Shown: in pieces, positions 25,229-33,801 of the stretch
Numbering within the stretch: position 1 is the first letter of the stretch
Layout: the number at the start of each line of letters is the position of its first letter
Assembly: GCA_001689405.1 (NCBI GenBank)
Contig: LUJO01000049.1
Coordinates: forward strand, 82,750 to 146,749
DNA length: 64,000 nt
Direction: 5' to 3'
From: Candidatus Homeothermus arabinoxylanisolvens
GTDB lineage: Bacteria; Bacteroidota; Bacteroidia; Bacteroidales; Muribaculaceae
Program-made: the position numbers and the translations under genes
Notes under the pieces: model-generated
Told to the model about the DNA's origin: nothing
What the model saw: only the letters and a program-made list of their open reading frames with translations
Database searches by the model: none

Positions 25229-26266
25229 CTATTTACTGAAGAAGTTTATCTTTTTAAGCCATCCTACTTTTCTGTCAAGCATGAATATGTCGAGGACGAG
25301 AAGGGCAAGGGCGAGCCATCCGAAAACCGGGAACTGTTCGGCACTCGCAGAGTATATGACTTTTTCGAGGTCGCTTTTGGCCAGTGTGTCAAGCTGCTCG
25401 TCAATGTCCTTGACTACTGTCGACGAAGCACCTTGTACATATATGCCTTCGCCTGTCTCGGCTATTTTCTGTGCCATGGCTTCATCAAGCCGGGTGGTAA
25501 CCGGATTGCCTTCTTCATCTTTCATAAACTGGCCGTTGCGTCCTATCGGTATCAACGAGCCTTTTGTCGAACCGAGGCCGATAACATCGACCTGTATGCC
25601 CTGTTTGACAGCCGCCTGTGTAGCGGCTATAGGATCGTCATCAAAGCTTTCGCCGTCAGTGATGACGATTATGGCTTTCTGCATGTCGTCGGTGGGAGTG
25701 AACGAGCTCATGGCCATCTCTATGGCCGCACCTATCGATGTGCCTTGTGTTGGCACCATCTCGGTAGATATGCTGTTGAGGAACATCTTGGCCGATACGA
25801 AGTCGCTCGTTATGGGGAGCTGCGTATATGCGTCTCCGGCAAATACAATAAGACCGACTTTGTCATTGTCAAGTTTGTCAATCAATTTCTCAAGCACGAG
25901 TTTGGCACGCTGAAGACGCGATACTCCTTTGGGGTCATCGGTCGATGACGCGAGCATCGAATTGGATACGTCGAGACATATCATGACCTCTATGCCCTGT
26001 ACCTCGCTGACCTCCTCTTTGGCGCCTGCTCTGGGACGTGCGAGCACGAATACAAGAGCGGCCACGGCAATAAGCTGCAATGTGATTTTGATCCACGGCT
26101 TATAACGTGAGGCGTCGGGCATAAGCGGTGAAAGCACCGCGAGCTTGCCGTAACGCATCAATTTGCGTTTTCTTGAGTATCGGCTCAGCAGGTATAGTCC
26201 GGCTATGACCGGAATAAGAAAGAGCAGATACAGCAGATATGGATTTGCAAAACTAAACATAGTCAT
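25229..26266 (-). CDS. batB: BatB: membrane protein with von Willebrand factor A domain
   Basis: 345 residues. Two N-terminal membrane spans (about 8-25 and 58-76), a VWA domain (about 88-290) with a MIDAS motif DVSNSMLASS and the later Thr (PTQGTSIGAA) and Asp (VITDGESFDDD) contacts, and a final membrane span at about 312-332. The MIDAS residues are intact, so a metal-dependent protein ligand is expected. The VWA domain should face the periplasm. It lies 17 bp after batA and 9 bp before batC. Confidence 0.94.
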   Translation of the reverse strand: MTMFSFANPYLLYLLFLIPVIAGLYLLSRYSRKRKLMRYGKLAVLSPLMPDASRYKPWIKITLQLIAVAALVFVLARPRAGAKEEVSEVQGIEVMICLDVSNSMLASSTDDPKGVSRLQRAKLVLEKLIDKLDNDKVGLIVFAGDAYTQLPITSDFVSAKMFLNSISTEMVPTQGTSIGAAIEMAMSSFTPTDDMQKAIIVITDGESFDDDPIAATQAAVKQGIQVDVIGLGSTKGSLIPIGRNGQFMKDEEGNPVTTRLDEAMAQKIAETGEGIYVQGASSTVVKDIDEQLDTLAKSDLEKVIYSASAEQFPVFGWLALALLVLDIFMLDRKVGWLKKINFFSK

Positions 26267-26283
26267 CAGTCATCTAAGTGAAA

Positions 26284-27270
26284 TCATGGAATAGTACGTA
26301 GAACCGTGTGCCGCAGAAGTATCTCCAGTAAGAACAGGCCTAATGCAAGCCATGCCCACAGCATGTAGTTGTCCTCGGTGTGAGAGAAGTGACGTACATC
26401 CATCTGGGTTTTTTCGAGCTGGTCTATCTCTGAAAATATATCCTTGAGAACGGTATTGCCGGTAGCGCGGAAATATTTTCCTCCGGTGGCGGAGGCTATG
26501 CTCTGCAGTGTGGTCTCGTCAATCACCACCGGCATGTTCACATAGTCTATGCCGCCGTAATAATTCTGCTGCGGCATGGGGGCCATGCCGTTTTTACCGA
26601 CACCGATGGTGTATACCTTGATGCCGTATTTCTTTGCTATTTCAGCTGCGGTGAGAGGAGCTACATTTCCGGTGTTGTTGGTGCCGTCGGTTATGAGTAT
26701 GATGCTTTTTGACTTGGCCTTGCCGTCTTTTATACGGTTTATGGATGTGGCCAGACCGTCGCCTATGGCGGTTCCGTCATCGAGCATGCCCATCTTGATG
26801 TCATGTATATAGTTGGCGAGCATCGACCGGTCGGTTGTCATAGGCACTGAGGTAAAACTTTCACCGGCAAAAATGACAACTCCGATATTGTCTGATTCTC
26901 GACCGGCGACAAACTTTGCCGCCACATCCTTTGCCGCTTCAAAACGGTCAGGCTTGAAGTCGCGGGCAAGCATTGATGAGGATATGTCGAGCGCTATGAT
27001 TATGTCGGTGCCTTCGGTCGACGAAGTGCGCCAGCTGTCGCGTGTCTGCGGACGTGCAAGAATTATTATGACACAGCCGATTACCGCCAGCCGCAACAGA
27101 AACAGACCGTGCAGCAGATACTCTTTATACGATCTCGGCAACTTGGCATACGGTGAGGTCGTCGATATCTCAAGGGCGGGAAAGGCATTGCGGTGTTTCC
27201 ATATATACCATGCTATAAGCGGGATAAACACCAGAAACAGCCATAGATATTCAGGATGTGCGAGTTGCAT
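26284..27270 (-). CDS. batA: BatA: membrane protein with von Willebrand factor A domain
   Basis: 328 residues. N-terminal membrane spans (about 8-24 and 53-75), a VWA domain (about 88-285) with MIDAS DISSSMLARD, DDGTAIGDGLA and LITDGTNNTGN, and a C-terminal span near 305-322. Sister of BatB; the pair follows the MoxR-DUF58 genes. MoxR-type AAA ATPases and VWA proteins often act together as chaperone-like systems for metal centres or membrane complexes. Starts 2 bp after the upstream 330-aa gene. Confidence 0.94.
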   Translation of the reverse strand: MQLAHPEYLWLFLVFIPLIAWYIWKHRNAFPALEISTTSPYAKLPRSYKEYLLHGLFLLRLAVIGCVIIILARPQTRDSWRTSSTEGTDIIIALDISSSMLARDFKPDRFEAAKDVAAKFVAGRESDNIGVVIFAGESFTSVPMTTDRSMLANYIHDIKMGMLDDGTAIGDGLATSINRIKDGKAKSKSIILITDGTNNTGNVAPLTAAEIAKKYGIKVYTIGVGKNGMAPMPQQNYYGGIDYVNMPVVIDETTLQSIASATGGKYFRATGNTVLKDIFSEIDQLEKTQMDVRHFSHTEDNYMLWAWLALGLFLLEILLRHTVLRTIP

Positions 27271-27272
27271 GA

Positions 27273-28265
27273 TCAGTTATCGTTTTTATCGGTTGACTGT
27301 TGCGATTCTGCGGCCGGGTCTGTTTCAGGCTCGACCGGTTTGGTATCTTCGACAAATTTCACCGCGTTATTAAACGCTTTTACATTGTCGTCAGGCAGAG
27401 GTCTTACTTTGGCAAATTTAACAAAATCGGCCATTTCAAGAATCTGCCGCATGATCGGGGCTGAGGGTTTTGCCTCGCTGTTAGTCTTTATGCGGTCAAG
27501 TATCTGCGTAGAGGTCATCTCCATGGCGTTTATGCCGAAACGCCTGTCAAGGTATATACGCAGTATTTCGGTAAGACGTGTATAATACTCTTTTTCATGA
27601 CCGCTCTCGCAGAGTTTTTCATTTTTGAGTTTATTCAGCTCAAGCATAGCCGCCTCGTAGGGTGGTACAGGCTTCTTCTTCGGAACCAGCGGCAATGACT
27701 TTTTGCCACGGAAGTATACAAACCATATAAGTACGGCTACCGCTACGATTATGACTGCAAGATATATCCACCAGTAGTCGACAATAAAATCGGGTATATA
27801 GTCCCATATTTTTGTCGCCGGTTTTACCACACCCTCGTAATCATGTATTGTCTTCAGTGTGTCGACCGGTACCGGAATAACTTTTAGAACAAGCGCATTT
27901 GATGCGAATGTGTCATTGCCCGACACGTAAACGAACGGAGGCAATGTATAGAGTCCCGAGTCAAATGACTGTATGACAAGCTCACGCCTTATCTCTCTCC
28001 GTCCGCTTCCAAGATCGGTAGTGTCGGGTGCGAGATTCTTTATTATCTCCACATTACCTGTTATGGTATCGCCGGCGTGGTTTAAGAAATGTCCGTCAAT
28101 ATCGTCATCCTCCACCACATCGACTTTAAGCAGAGTCTGCTTGCCCATGAGTATATATGCCGAGTCCAGACTCGCTTTTATAGAGACCGGACCTTTGGCC
28201 GACATTGCCAACGGAAAGAGCAACAGGGCCGCTACAGCGTATATGATATATCTTTTACCTATCAT
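27273..28265 (-). CDS. Uncharacterised bat-operon membrane protein
   Basis: 330 residues: signal peptide (1-22), a periplasmic beta-rich domain (about 25-155; contains KASLDSAYILMGKQTLLKVDV), one membrane span (about 165-187), and a cytoplasmic part (about 190-310) with a helical domain beginning PPYEAAMLELNKLKNEK and containing YYTRLTEILRIYLDRRFGINAMEMT. A Pro/Glu/Gln-rich tail closes it. This is the usual gene between DUF58 and batA in Bacteroidetes and resembles BatD in plan. Its start ATG shares one base with the DUF58 stop (TAATG), and batA follows after 2 bp. Biochemical role unknown. Confidence 0.88.
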   Translation of the reverse strand: MIGKRYIIYAVAALLLFPLAMSAKGPVSIKASLDSAYILMGKQTLLKVDVVEDDDIDGHFLNHAGDTITGNVEIIKNLAPDTTDLGSGRREIRRELVIQSFDSGLYTLPPFVYVSGNDTFASNALVLKVIPVPVDTLKTIHDYEGVVKPATKIWDYIPDFIVDYWWIYLAVIIVAVAVLIWFVYFRGKKSLPLVPKKKPVPPYEAAMLELNKLKNEKLCESGHEKEYYTRLTEILRIYLDRRFGINAMEMTSTQILDRIKTNSEAKPSAPIMRQILEMADFVKFAKVRPLPDDNVKAFNNAVKFVEDTKPVEPETDPAAESQQSTDKNDN

Positions 28266-29140
28266 TATCTTAATTCTCGTTTTTTAAACAGCGACATGAG
28301 GGCTTTGACAAAATCCTCGTCGGTAGCTATCGAGGCGTACTGTACACGACAGCGGTTGAATGTCTCCACCATTTTCTGCTGCCTTTCATACCACCATCTG
28401 TTGAACGTTTTCCTGACTTTCCCCGATGAGGTATTGACCCATCGGTCATGTCCGGTCTCAAGATCAATGACACGCATGAGTCCTACATCGGGCAACTGGG
28501 CGTCGCGTTTGTCATAAACCTGTATGGCGGTCACGTCATGCTTGTTGTTGGCTATGGACAGGGCCTTGTAGATGTCGTGGCCGTCTATGAAATCAGATAT
28601 GACAAATGTCGTGCACCGTTTTTTCAGCGCGTCGGTCATATAACGCAGCGCTTCGGCTATATCCGTTCCTTGCTGTTCGGGAGTAAAGTCAAGTAGCTCG
28701 CGTATAATAAAGAGTATATGGCGCCGACCTTTCTTTGGCGGTATGAATTTCTCTATTTTATCGGAGAAAAATATAACACCTATCTTGTCGTTGTTCTGTA
28801 TTGCGGAAAACGCTATCGTGGCGGCTATTTCCGCAATCATCTGGCGCTTGTCTTCGCCCATGGCTCCGAAATAGCGGCTTCTCGAAACATCGACAAGAAG
28901 CATTACGGTGAGTTCGCGTTCCTCTTCGTATACCTTGACGTAAGGGTGGTTCTGGCGGGCGGTGACATTCCAGTCGATGTCGCGTATGTCGTCACCGTAC
29001 TGGTATTCACGGACCTCACTGAACGTCATGCCGCGTCCCTTGAATGCCGAATGATATTCTCCGGCAAATATGTTCTGCGACAGACCCTTGGTCTTGATTT
29101 CGATTTTTCTGACTTTTTTTAATAGCTCGTTGGCGTCCAT
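28265..29140 (-). CDS. DUF58 domain protein of the moxR/bat operon
   Basis: 291 residues, no signal peptide or membrane span. The DUF58 hallmark GEYHSAFKGRGMTFSEVREYQYGDDIRDIDWNVTARQ region sits at residues 27-65, followed by a VWA-like fold with DVSRSRYFG as degenerate MIDAS and FVISDFIDG. DUF58 proteins almost always accompany MoxR ATPases and are taken as their cytoplasmic partner. One-base overlap with the next gene (TAATG) indicates coupled translation. Confidence 0.93.
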   Translation of the reverse strand: MDANELLKKVRKIEIKTKGLSQNIFAGEYHSAFKGRGMTFSEVREYQYGDDIRDIDWNVTARQNHPYVKVYEEERELTVMLLVDVSRSRYFGAMGEDKRQMIAEIAATIAFSAIQNNDKIGVIFFSDKIEKFIPPKKGRRHILFIIRELLDFTPEQQGTDIAEALRYMTDALKKRCTTFVISDFIDGHDIYKALSIANNKHDVTAIQVYDKRDAQLPDVGLMRVIDLETGHDRWVNTSSGKVRKTFNRWWYERQQKMVETFNRCRVQYASIATDEDFVKALMSLFKKRELR

Positions 29141-29167
29141 AAGAGACTATTGTCATATATGTTTTTA

Positions 29168-30163
29168 TCAGGGAACTTCGACTTTGTCGAGTATTTCCGA
29201 GATTATTTCATCGGCGGTGATGGTGTTGGCTTCGGCTTCGTAGGTAAGGCCTATACGGTGGCGCAGTACGTCGTGTGCCACGGCGCGTACATCTTCAGGC
29301 ACCACGTATCCGCGTCCGCGAAGGAACGCATAGCTGCGTGCCGCGCGTGCAAGGCTTATGGAGGCACGGGGCGAGGCACCGAACGCTATGATGGTGGTAA
29401 GGTCGTTAAGGCCGTAGTCGGCGGGGAAACGTGTGGCGAATACGATGTCGACTATATAACGCTCGATTTTCTCGTCAATGTATATCTTTTCACATACTTT
29501 CTGTGCGTCAAGTATCTCCTGCGGTTTGAGCAGGGGCTTTATATCCTTGCGCTCATTGGTGATGTTCTGGCGTATGATGACCTTCTCTTCTTCTTTCGAA
29601 GGATAGCCTATGACAACCTTGAGGAGGAAACGGTCGACCTGCGCTTCGGGAAGCGGGTAGGTACCCTCTTGTTCGATAGGGTTCTGGGTCGCCATTACCA
29701 AGAACGGTTCTTCGAGGGCGAAGGTGTTGTCGCCGATTGTTACTTGTCGTTCCTGCATGGCCTCCAACAATGCGCTCTGTACTTTGGCCGGTGCACGGTT
29801 TATTTCATCGGCGAGTACGAAGTTGGCAAATATCGGGCCTTTTTTTACTTGAAACTGCTCACTCTTGACACTGTATACCATAGTACCGAGCACATCGGCA
29901 GGCAGCAGGTCGGGGGTAAACTGTATGCGGCTGTATTTTGCGTCTATGATCTGGGCCAAGGTCTTTATGGCCAAAGTCTTGGCCAAGCCCGGCACACCCT
30001 CGAGAAGCACGTGTCCATTGGACAGCAAAGCTATGAGCAGTGAGTCGATAAGATGCTTTTGACCGACGATGGTCTGGTCCATACCCCGTTGGATGAGATT
30101 GATGAAATCACTCTTGGCTGCGACGAGGTCGTTGAGCTCTCTGATATTTACCGTTTCACTCAT
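29168..30163 (-). CDS. moxR: MoxR-family AAA+ ATPase
   Basis: 331 residues. Walker A GVPGLAKT (about residue 56), Walker B VLADEINRA (about 117), sensor 1 VMATQNPIEQEGTYPLPEAQ (about 155), and the lid domain with GASPRASISLARAARSYAF. No transmembrane segment. MoxR ATPases act as cytoplasmic chaperones for the assembly of enzyme or VWA complexes. First gene of an eight-gene operon: moxR, DUF58, 330-aa protein, batA, batB, batC, batD, batE, with spacings between -1 and 33 bp. Confidence 0.96.
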   Translation of the reverse strand: MSETVNIRELNDLVAAKSDFINLIQRGMDQTIVGQKHLIDSLLIALLSNGHVLLEGVPGLAKTLAIKTLAQIIDAKYSRIQFTPDLLPADVLGTMVYSVKSEQFQVKKGPIFANFVLADEINRAPAKVQSALLEAMQERQVTIGDNTFALEEPFLVMATQNPIEQEGTYPLPEAQVDRFLLKVVIGYPSKEEEKVIIRQNITNERKDIKPLLKPQEILDAQKVCEKIYIDEKIERYIVDIVFATRFPADYGLNDLTTIIAFGASPRASISLARAARSYAFLRGRGYVVPEDVRAVAHDVLRHRIGLTYEAEANTITADEIISEILDKVEVP

Positions 30164-30251
30164 AAATTTAGTTTTTGTCAGGTAACTGTTATCTGAATTA
30201 TATTAATTTCAATTTATTCAGGCCGATGTTTATTCGATCCCTCTTAAGATG

Positions 30252-30259
30252 CAAATTTA
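30252..30259 (-). promoter_or_regulatory. -7 element of the moxR/bat operon promoter
   Basis: Minus strand TAAATTTG (30259-30252), in an AT-rich region about 90 bp before moxR. No -33 element at the usual distance. It would leave a leader of about 85 nt; no riboswitch-like structure was recognised in it. Confidence 0.4.
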
Positions 30260-30336
30260 AAAATTCTAACAACTATAGCGTTAAGACGGATTGTTAAAAT
30301 TATATATATATCCTTTAACTTCTTAAACATGGACCG

Positions 30337-31530
30337 TCAGTGCTGTTTATCGGCAAATAATTCGGCTATGCGCGTCTCGGCCCGCTTCACGCTTTGCGGG
30401 TCGTTGGAGTCGATGCCGTATTTTTCCGGATGAGGTATCTTGACCGCCGTACCGGGTTTTATACGGTTGGGATTCTTTATTATCGAGTCATTTTCAAGAT
30501 AAATATATATCCAGAACCGATAGTCGCCGTAGTATTTTCTCGACATGGTTGTGAGGTAGCGTGATGTGGTCACTGTATCGATGGCAATCGGTTTTGATAC
30601 GGCTATGACGGAGTCGGATGTCACCTCTTCGGCCGTAACTGTCGGGGCGTATGCTCCGGAGTCAATGGATTCAATCGGCTTGATGTCTATCGTGTCCGGT
30701 GCCAAGATGCTGTCTGTCACCTCGCTGCCGTCAGCGGTGTAAGCACTGTCTTTTATGAAATAATATGCGAAAACTATGATAGCACCTGACGCAAGTCCGA
30801 GCAGAAAAGCCAACCACGGATTAAAACGTCTATGCTCTTCAGTGTATACGTTGTCATAGTACTCTTCTTGAGATTCCAGCTGCGTTTCCGGTCCTGCTTC
30901 AGGTTCAGGCTCCGGTTGTGCTTCAGGTGCGGTTTCCGGTTGCGCTTCCGGCTCTGCTTCTGGTTCGGGTTCGGTATCGGCATCGATACCGGTTGCAATC
31001 GGTTCCGCGACATCCGCAGCCTCTTCCATGGCCGGTTCGGCCGGTTGATCGGTCTCGGTCTCGGTTTCGGCTTCGGTGATCTGCAGAAGCTCCGGCGATT
31101 TTACATGACTTTCTTCCGGCGACTCTTCCTGTAACGGTATTTTGGGTATTTCCGGCGGTATTACTGTCGTGGCTTTCGGGATAGGCGGTATGTCGGGATG
31201 CTGTTTTTCTATATCCACGGTCTCCTGACATGACTGCTCAAGCATATCTTCATCTACTCCTTCGGCCAGAACGACCGGCTCAAAAAAGGCAAATGGACGG
31301 TTGACGGCCTCGGCAAGCCCTTCATCGGGGCTCCATATGACAGGATTGTCGTCTGACAACCCCGGGGCGAAAGAGCCAAGTCCTTTTATGGTTATGGATT
31401 CTCCCCGTGCCAGTGTGTCCGATATCAGATTGAGCAACTCACGCAAAAAAGCTTCCGCAGTCTGTTCGGAGCTGGATGTAAGGCCGGCAAGTGTAGCCGC
31501 CAATTGCGGAAATGTTATTTTCTTATTCAT
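30337..31530 (-). CDS. HU-like DNA-binding domain fused to a membrane span and LysM-like domain
   Basis: 397 residues. Residues 1-90 are an HU/IHF-like domain: TAEAFLRELLNLISDTLARGESITIKG-type helices, GLGSFAP, then NRPFAFFEPVVL. Residues about 95-230 are an acidic, Pro/Glu-rich linker with EPEAEPEAQPE repeats. One membrane span follows at about 238-262, preceded by HRRFNP, which favours a cytoplasmic N-terminus. Residues about 318-365 resemble LysM (YLTTMSRKYYGD, WIYIYLEND, IKPGTAVKIPHP). Domain order puts DNA binding inside and glycan binding in the periplasm. It overlaps the HU gene upstream by 4 bp. A wall-to-nucleoid tether is inference; DNA or peptidoglycan binding has not been shown for it. 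Confidence 0.85.
   Translation of the reverse strand: MNKKITFPQLAATLAGLTSSSEQTAEAFLRELLNLISDTLARGESITIKGLGSFAPGLSDDNPVIWSPDEGLAEAVNRPFAFFEPVVLAEGVDEDMLEQSCQETVDIEKQHPDIPPIPKATTVIPPEIPKIPLQEESPEESHVKSPELLQITEAETETETDQPAEPAMEEAADVAEPIATGIDADTEPEPEAEPEAQPETAPEAQPEPEPEAGPETQLESQEEYYDNVYTEEHRRFNPWLAFLLGLASGAIIVFAYYFIKDSAYTADGSEVTDSILAPDTIDIKPIESIDSGAYAPTVTAEEVTSDSVIAVSKPIAIDTVTTSRYLTTMSRKYYGDYRFWIYIYLENDSIIKNPNRIKPGTAVKIPHPEKYGIDSNDPQSVKRAETRIAELFADKQH
30863..30985 (-). repeat. Pro/Glu/Ala-coding imperfect repeat in the HU-LysM gene
   Basis: About 120 bp of short GGTTC/GCTTC-rich units (plus strand) encode an EPEPEAQPE-type tract. It forms the flexible linker before the membrane span and may vary in length. 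Confidence 0.65.
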
Positions 31531-31808
31531 TGACGGTCGTTGATTTTTCTTTTTAGTAATGCGCTCGGGCTGAATTTTACATTTATAGACGGGGGTACGA
31601 GTATTTGTTGTCCGGTAGACAGGTCGTTTTGTATATGCTCATCCTCCTTTACCGGAATAAATTCGCCGAATCCCGGCAGTGCCACCGTATTCATATCGCA
31701 TAGATTGTCGCGCATAGTGGCCGCGAGGCCGTCCATGAGGGCCATAATGTCTTTGGGCTCGCGTCCGAGTGCTTTTGCCAAGTGTCCGGTTACTGCTTTA
31801 TGATCCAT
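31527..31808 (-). CDS. HU family DNA-binding protein
   Basis: 93 residues, one HU/IHF-like domain: N-terminal helices (HLAKALGREPKDIMALMDGL), the turn VALPGFGEFIPVKE in place of the usual GFGxF strand, a short arm and a C-terminal helix with PSALLKRKIN. Basic content is lower than in canonical HU. It binds or bends DNA by family knowledge. It overlaps the HU-TM-LysM gene by 4 bp, so the two HU-fold proteins are made together and could form heterodimers; that is inference. Confidence 0.88.
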   Translation of the reverse strand: MDHKAVTGHLAKALGREPKDIMALMDGLAATMRDNLCDMNTVALPGFGEFIPVKEDEHIQNDLSTGQQILVPPSINVKFSPSALLKRKINDRQ

Positions 31809-31827
31809 TTATCGTGTAGTTTATTGT

Positions 31828-33789
31828 TTACCATATTATGATACGTTGCTCGGGCGGCAGAAACATTGTGTCGCCCTCCTTTATGTCAAATGCCTTGAAG
31901 AAGGGTTCGATATTTCTTAACGTGCCGTTGACACGCCAGCGGCCGAGTGAGTGCGGGTCGGTCTTTGTACGCAGCAGTATCTCCTCGTCGCGGATATTTC
32001 CGGCCCATACGTTGGCATATGACAGAAAGAATCGCTGGTCGGGGGTGAAGCCGTCGATGTTCTCGCCCGAAGCTCCGTTGAGCGAATTGTGGTAGGCGGT
32101 GTATGCTATGCGTATGCCGCCTTGGTCGGCTATGTTCTCGCCAAGAGTGAAACGTCCGTTGGCATGTGTGTCGCCAAGTACTGTTATGTCATCAAATTGT
32201 TTTACAAGTCCGGCTGTCAGCGATTGAAACTTCTCGCGGTCATCGGCCGACCACCAGTCGGCAAAATTGCCGTCTTTGTCAAACCGGCTCCCCTGATCGT
32301 CAAAACCGTGGGTCATCTCATGTCCTATGACTACTCCGATGGCTCCGTAATTCTCGGCGGCGTCGGCATCGGGATTGAAGTATGGTGCCTGAAGTATTCC
32401 CGCCGGAAAGCAGATTTCATTGGACAGGGGAGAGTAGTATGCGTTTACTATCTGTGGAGGCATATACCAGCGCGATTTGTCGACAGGCTTGCCCCAGTCT
32501 GAAAGGTTGTAGTCGATTTCGTGCTTTATGGCCGACTTTATGTTGTCCCAATATGATTTACGTATGTCTATTGTCAGTGAAGAGTAGTCGCGCCATTTGT
32601 CGGGATAGCCGATTTTTACCGAAAAGGCATCCAGTTTTTCCCGGGCGCGTGCTTTGGTAGTGTCGCTCATCCATGACAGATTGTCGATGTGTTCGCCCAA
32701 AGCGGTTTTAAGGTTGCCGACAAGGTCAAGCATCTTTTCCTTGGCCGAAAGCGGGAAATACTTCTCTACATATAATTGTCCTACCGCCTCGCCAAGAAGA
32801 GCGTTGGGCACTCCGAGAGCGCGCTTCCAGCGCGGCATGGGCCGTTCCACTCCCGACACAACCTTTGACAACTCGAATTTGGCATTGACAAAATCGTCGC
32901 TCAGATACTCGGCTGCCGATGCGAGATAGCCGGCGGTGATATAATCGTGAAGCTCCGTTTCCGACAGCTCTGACATCAGTCGGTCGACTTCAGCAAGCGA
33001 CTTTGGCTGTCCGATTATTACCGTAGTTATGTCATCAATACCCTGTGCGGCGAAATAACGGCGCATGCCGATGTTAGGATATTTTTCCTCAATCTCTTCG
33101 ATTGTCATGGGGTTGTAGGTCGCTGCCGGATCACGCAACTCTTCGCGGGGCATCGCAGCCCGGGCAAGTGAGGTCTCTATTTTCATCACGTTGTAGGCTA
33201 CCCGTTGACTATCTTTTTCGTCATAACCGGCAAGACCGGCCAGTGTGACGACAAAATTACGGTATGCGTCGCGAATGTTTCGTGCGTTGTCGGAGTCCTC
33301 CAGATAATAGTCACGGTCACCGAGGCCGAGGCCGCCCTGACTCCAGTACATGGCGTTGTTGTCAGAATCCATCATGTCGGCTTCAACACCGGTATTGAAA
33401 AAAGCATCAGAGCCTATGCATGTGGCAAGAAGTTCACATATGTCGGCTTTCGGAGTCGTATTTATCGCCTTTATGTCGGCCATGACAGGTTGCGCGCCTT
33501 CCGAGTTGAGCCGCTCGCTGTCAAGCCCCATCTTGTACAGGTCGCCTATTTTCTGTGCTACCGAACCCGGCACGGCGTTTTCTGTATCAAGACCGGTTAT
33601 AAGGTCGCGCAACTGAATGCGGTTGTTCTCCCGCAGTTCGTCGAATGTGCCGTATCGGGCAAATTCGGGCTTTAACGGATTGGCTTTCATCCAGCCTCCG
33701 CAAGCATAGTCGTAAAAATCATCGCGAGGGTCTGCTGTCGGGTCAAGATTGGCTCTATCGACTCCTCTTTTTGTATTGTTATCGGTCAT
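31828..33789 (-). CDS. M13 family (neprilysin/PepO-like) zinc metallopeptidase without signal peptide
   Basis: 653 residues covering the full M13 fold. Zinc site: VIGHEMTHGFDDQGSRFD (HExxH) at about residue 495 and ENIADQGG (ExxxD) about 55 residues later. Other marks: DDFYDYACGGWM at the N-terminus, GGLGLGDRDYYLE, NAYYSPLSNEICFPAGILQ and C-terminal IIIW. The protein begins MTDNNTKRGVDRANLDPT with no hydrophobic leader, and an in-frame TAA lies five codons upstream of the ATG, so no longer start exists. M13 enzymes in related bacteria are often exported; this one looks cytoplasmic, like lactococcal PepO. It lies 12 bp after an ABC-F gene and 19 bp before the HU gene. Confidence 0.94.
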   Translation of the reverse strand: MTDNNTKRGVDRANLDPTADPRDDFYDYACGGWMKANPLKPEFARYGTFDELRENNRIQLRDLITGLDTENAVPGSVAQKIGDLYKMGLDSERLNSEGAQPVMADIKAINTTPKADICELLATCIGSDAFFNTGVEADMMDSDNNAMYWSQGGLGLGDRDYYLEDSDNARNIRDAYRNFVVTLAGLAGYDEKDSQRVAYNVMKIETSLARAAMPREELRDPAATYNPMTIEEIEEKYPNIGMRRYFAAQGIDDITTVIIGQPKSLAEVDRLMSELSETELHDYITAGYLASAAEYLSDDFVNAKFELSKVVSGVERPMPRWKRALGVPNALLGEAVGQLYVEKYFPLSAKEKMLDLVGNLKTALGEHIDNLSWMSDTTKARAREKLDAFSVKIGYPDKWRDYSSLTIDIRKSYWDNIKSAIKHEIDYNLSDWGKPVDKSRWYMPPQIVNAYYSPLSNEICFPAGILQAPYFNPDADAAENYGAIGVVIGHEMTHGFDDQGSRFDKDGNFADWWSADDREKFQSLTAGLVKQFDDITVLGDTHANGRFTLGENIADQGGIRIAYTAYHNSLNGASGENIDGFTPDQRFFLSYANVWAGNIRDEEILLRTKTDPHSLGRWRVNGTLRNIEPFFKAFDIKEGDTMFLPPEQRIIIW

Positions 33790-33801
33790 CGGGTTGCTTT
33801 T

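Noticed and set aside
29150..30043. 297-codon plus-strand open frame
   Set aside because: Antisense to moxR, whose motifs are intact; the antisense product is Tyr/Gly/Cys-rich without a recognisable domain.
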